This document shows positions 63,920-64,000 of a stretch of 64,000 nucleotides of DNA, piece after piece (the first letter of the stretch is position 1; each line of letters starts with the position of its first letter). Under the pieces are notes generated by a model that saw nothing but the letters and a program-made list of their open reading frames with translations, searched no databases and was not told where the DNA came from. The DNA comes from Branchiostoma belcheri (lineage: Eukaryota; Chordata; Leptocardii; Amphioxiformes; Branchiostomatidae), in assembly GCF_001625305.1 (NCBI RefSeq), contig NW_017802379.1, positions 1,829,318-1,893,317 of the forward strand. The letters run 5' to 3'. A program made the position numbers and the translations under genes.

Positions 63920-64000
63920 ATGGCGTTACTTTATCTTATGTTCTTCTGTGTCTTGACGACAGGACAGTGCATCCGACTTGGCCTGGAGCATCTCTCTACG
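63920..64000 (+). CDS. First exon of a secreted or membrane protein (cut by window end)
   Basis: ATG at 63920 has a strong start context (AAG before, G after) and opens a 27-codon frame that runs off the window. It begins MALLYLMFFCVLTTGQC, a short hydrophobic stretch followed by small residues, which is a textbook signal peptide with cleavage likely at TTG-QC or GQC-IR. Then come IRLGLEHLST. The family cannot be named from 27 residues. It may be secreted or a type I membrane protein. A TATA-like site is 68 bases upstream, and there is no stop-free extension upstream that would favour another start. Confidence 0.65.
   Translation, partial: MALLYLMFFCVLTTGQCIRLGLEHLST

Overview
The window looks like nuclear DNA of an invertebrate deuterostome, most likely a lancelet (Branchiostoma). 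The coding parts are short GC-rich exons split by GT-AG introns of a few hundred bases. The background is AT-rich, with CA microsatellites, tRNA-derived SINEs, decayed non-LTR retrotransposon 3' ends and many short inverted-repeat (MITE-like) elements. Nothing suggests bacterial or viral origin: there are no operons, and most open frames are short and random. The species call is inference; no database was searched.

Three genes are well supported. (1) A six-exon rhodopsin-family GPCR of the neuropeptide FF / SIFamide receptor type is on the minus strand, 47656 down to 44145. Its exon junctions keep frame throughout. I infer a sixth exon that replaces a short read-through end. (2) About 5 kb further along the same strand are the last two exons of a ZCCHC24-like zinc-finger gene (39074 down to 38424). 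The tip of its exon and the splice donor have been tandemly copied into the intron. (3) At the right edge, 63920-64000 (+) is the first exon of a secreted or membrane protein with a clear signal peptide, cut by the window end. Two weaker coding candidates are a glycosyltransferase-like open frame at 3228-3677 (+) and an exon at 25786-25551 (-) with an allatostatin-C-like disulfide motif.

Layout: 1-10.8 kb holds microsatellites, a 0.9 kb dispersed repeat, a triplicated 0.4 kb unit and an assembly gap flanked by near-perfect 85-base inverted arms. 10.8-27.5 kb is gene-poor, with a LINE 3' end near 19 kb and a SINE near 23 kb. 27.5-38.4 kb is dense in MITE-like elements, a SINE and tandem duplications. 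38.4-47.7 kb is the gene cluster. 47.7-63.5 kb is mostly unexplained, with more MITEs, short repeats and another LINE 3' end. 63.5-64 kb is a MITE, a TATA-like site and the start of the next gene.

No pathway links the genes. The main themes are mobile elements sitting within 100 bases of two start codons, and alternative or duplicated splice signals that could change the C-terminus of one protein and the zinc finger of another.
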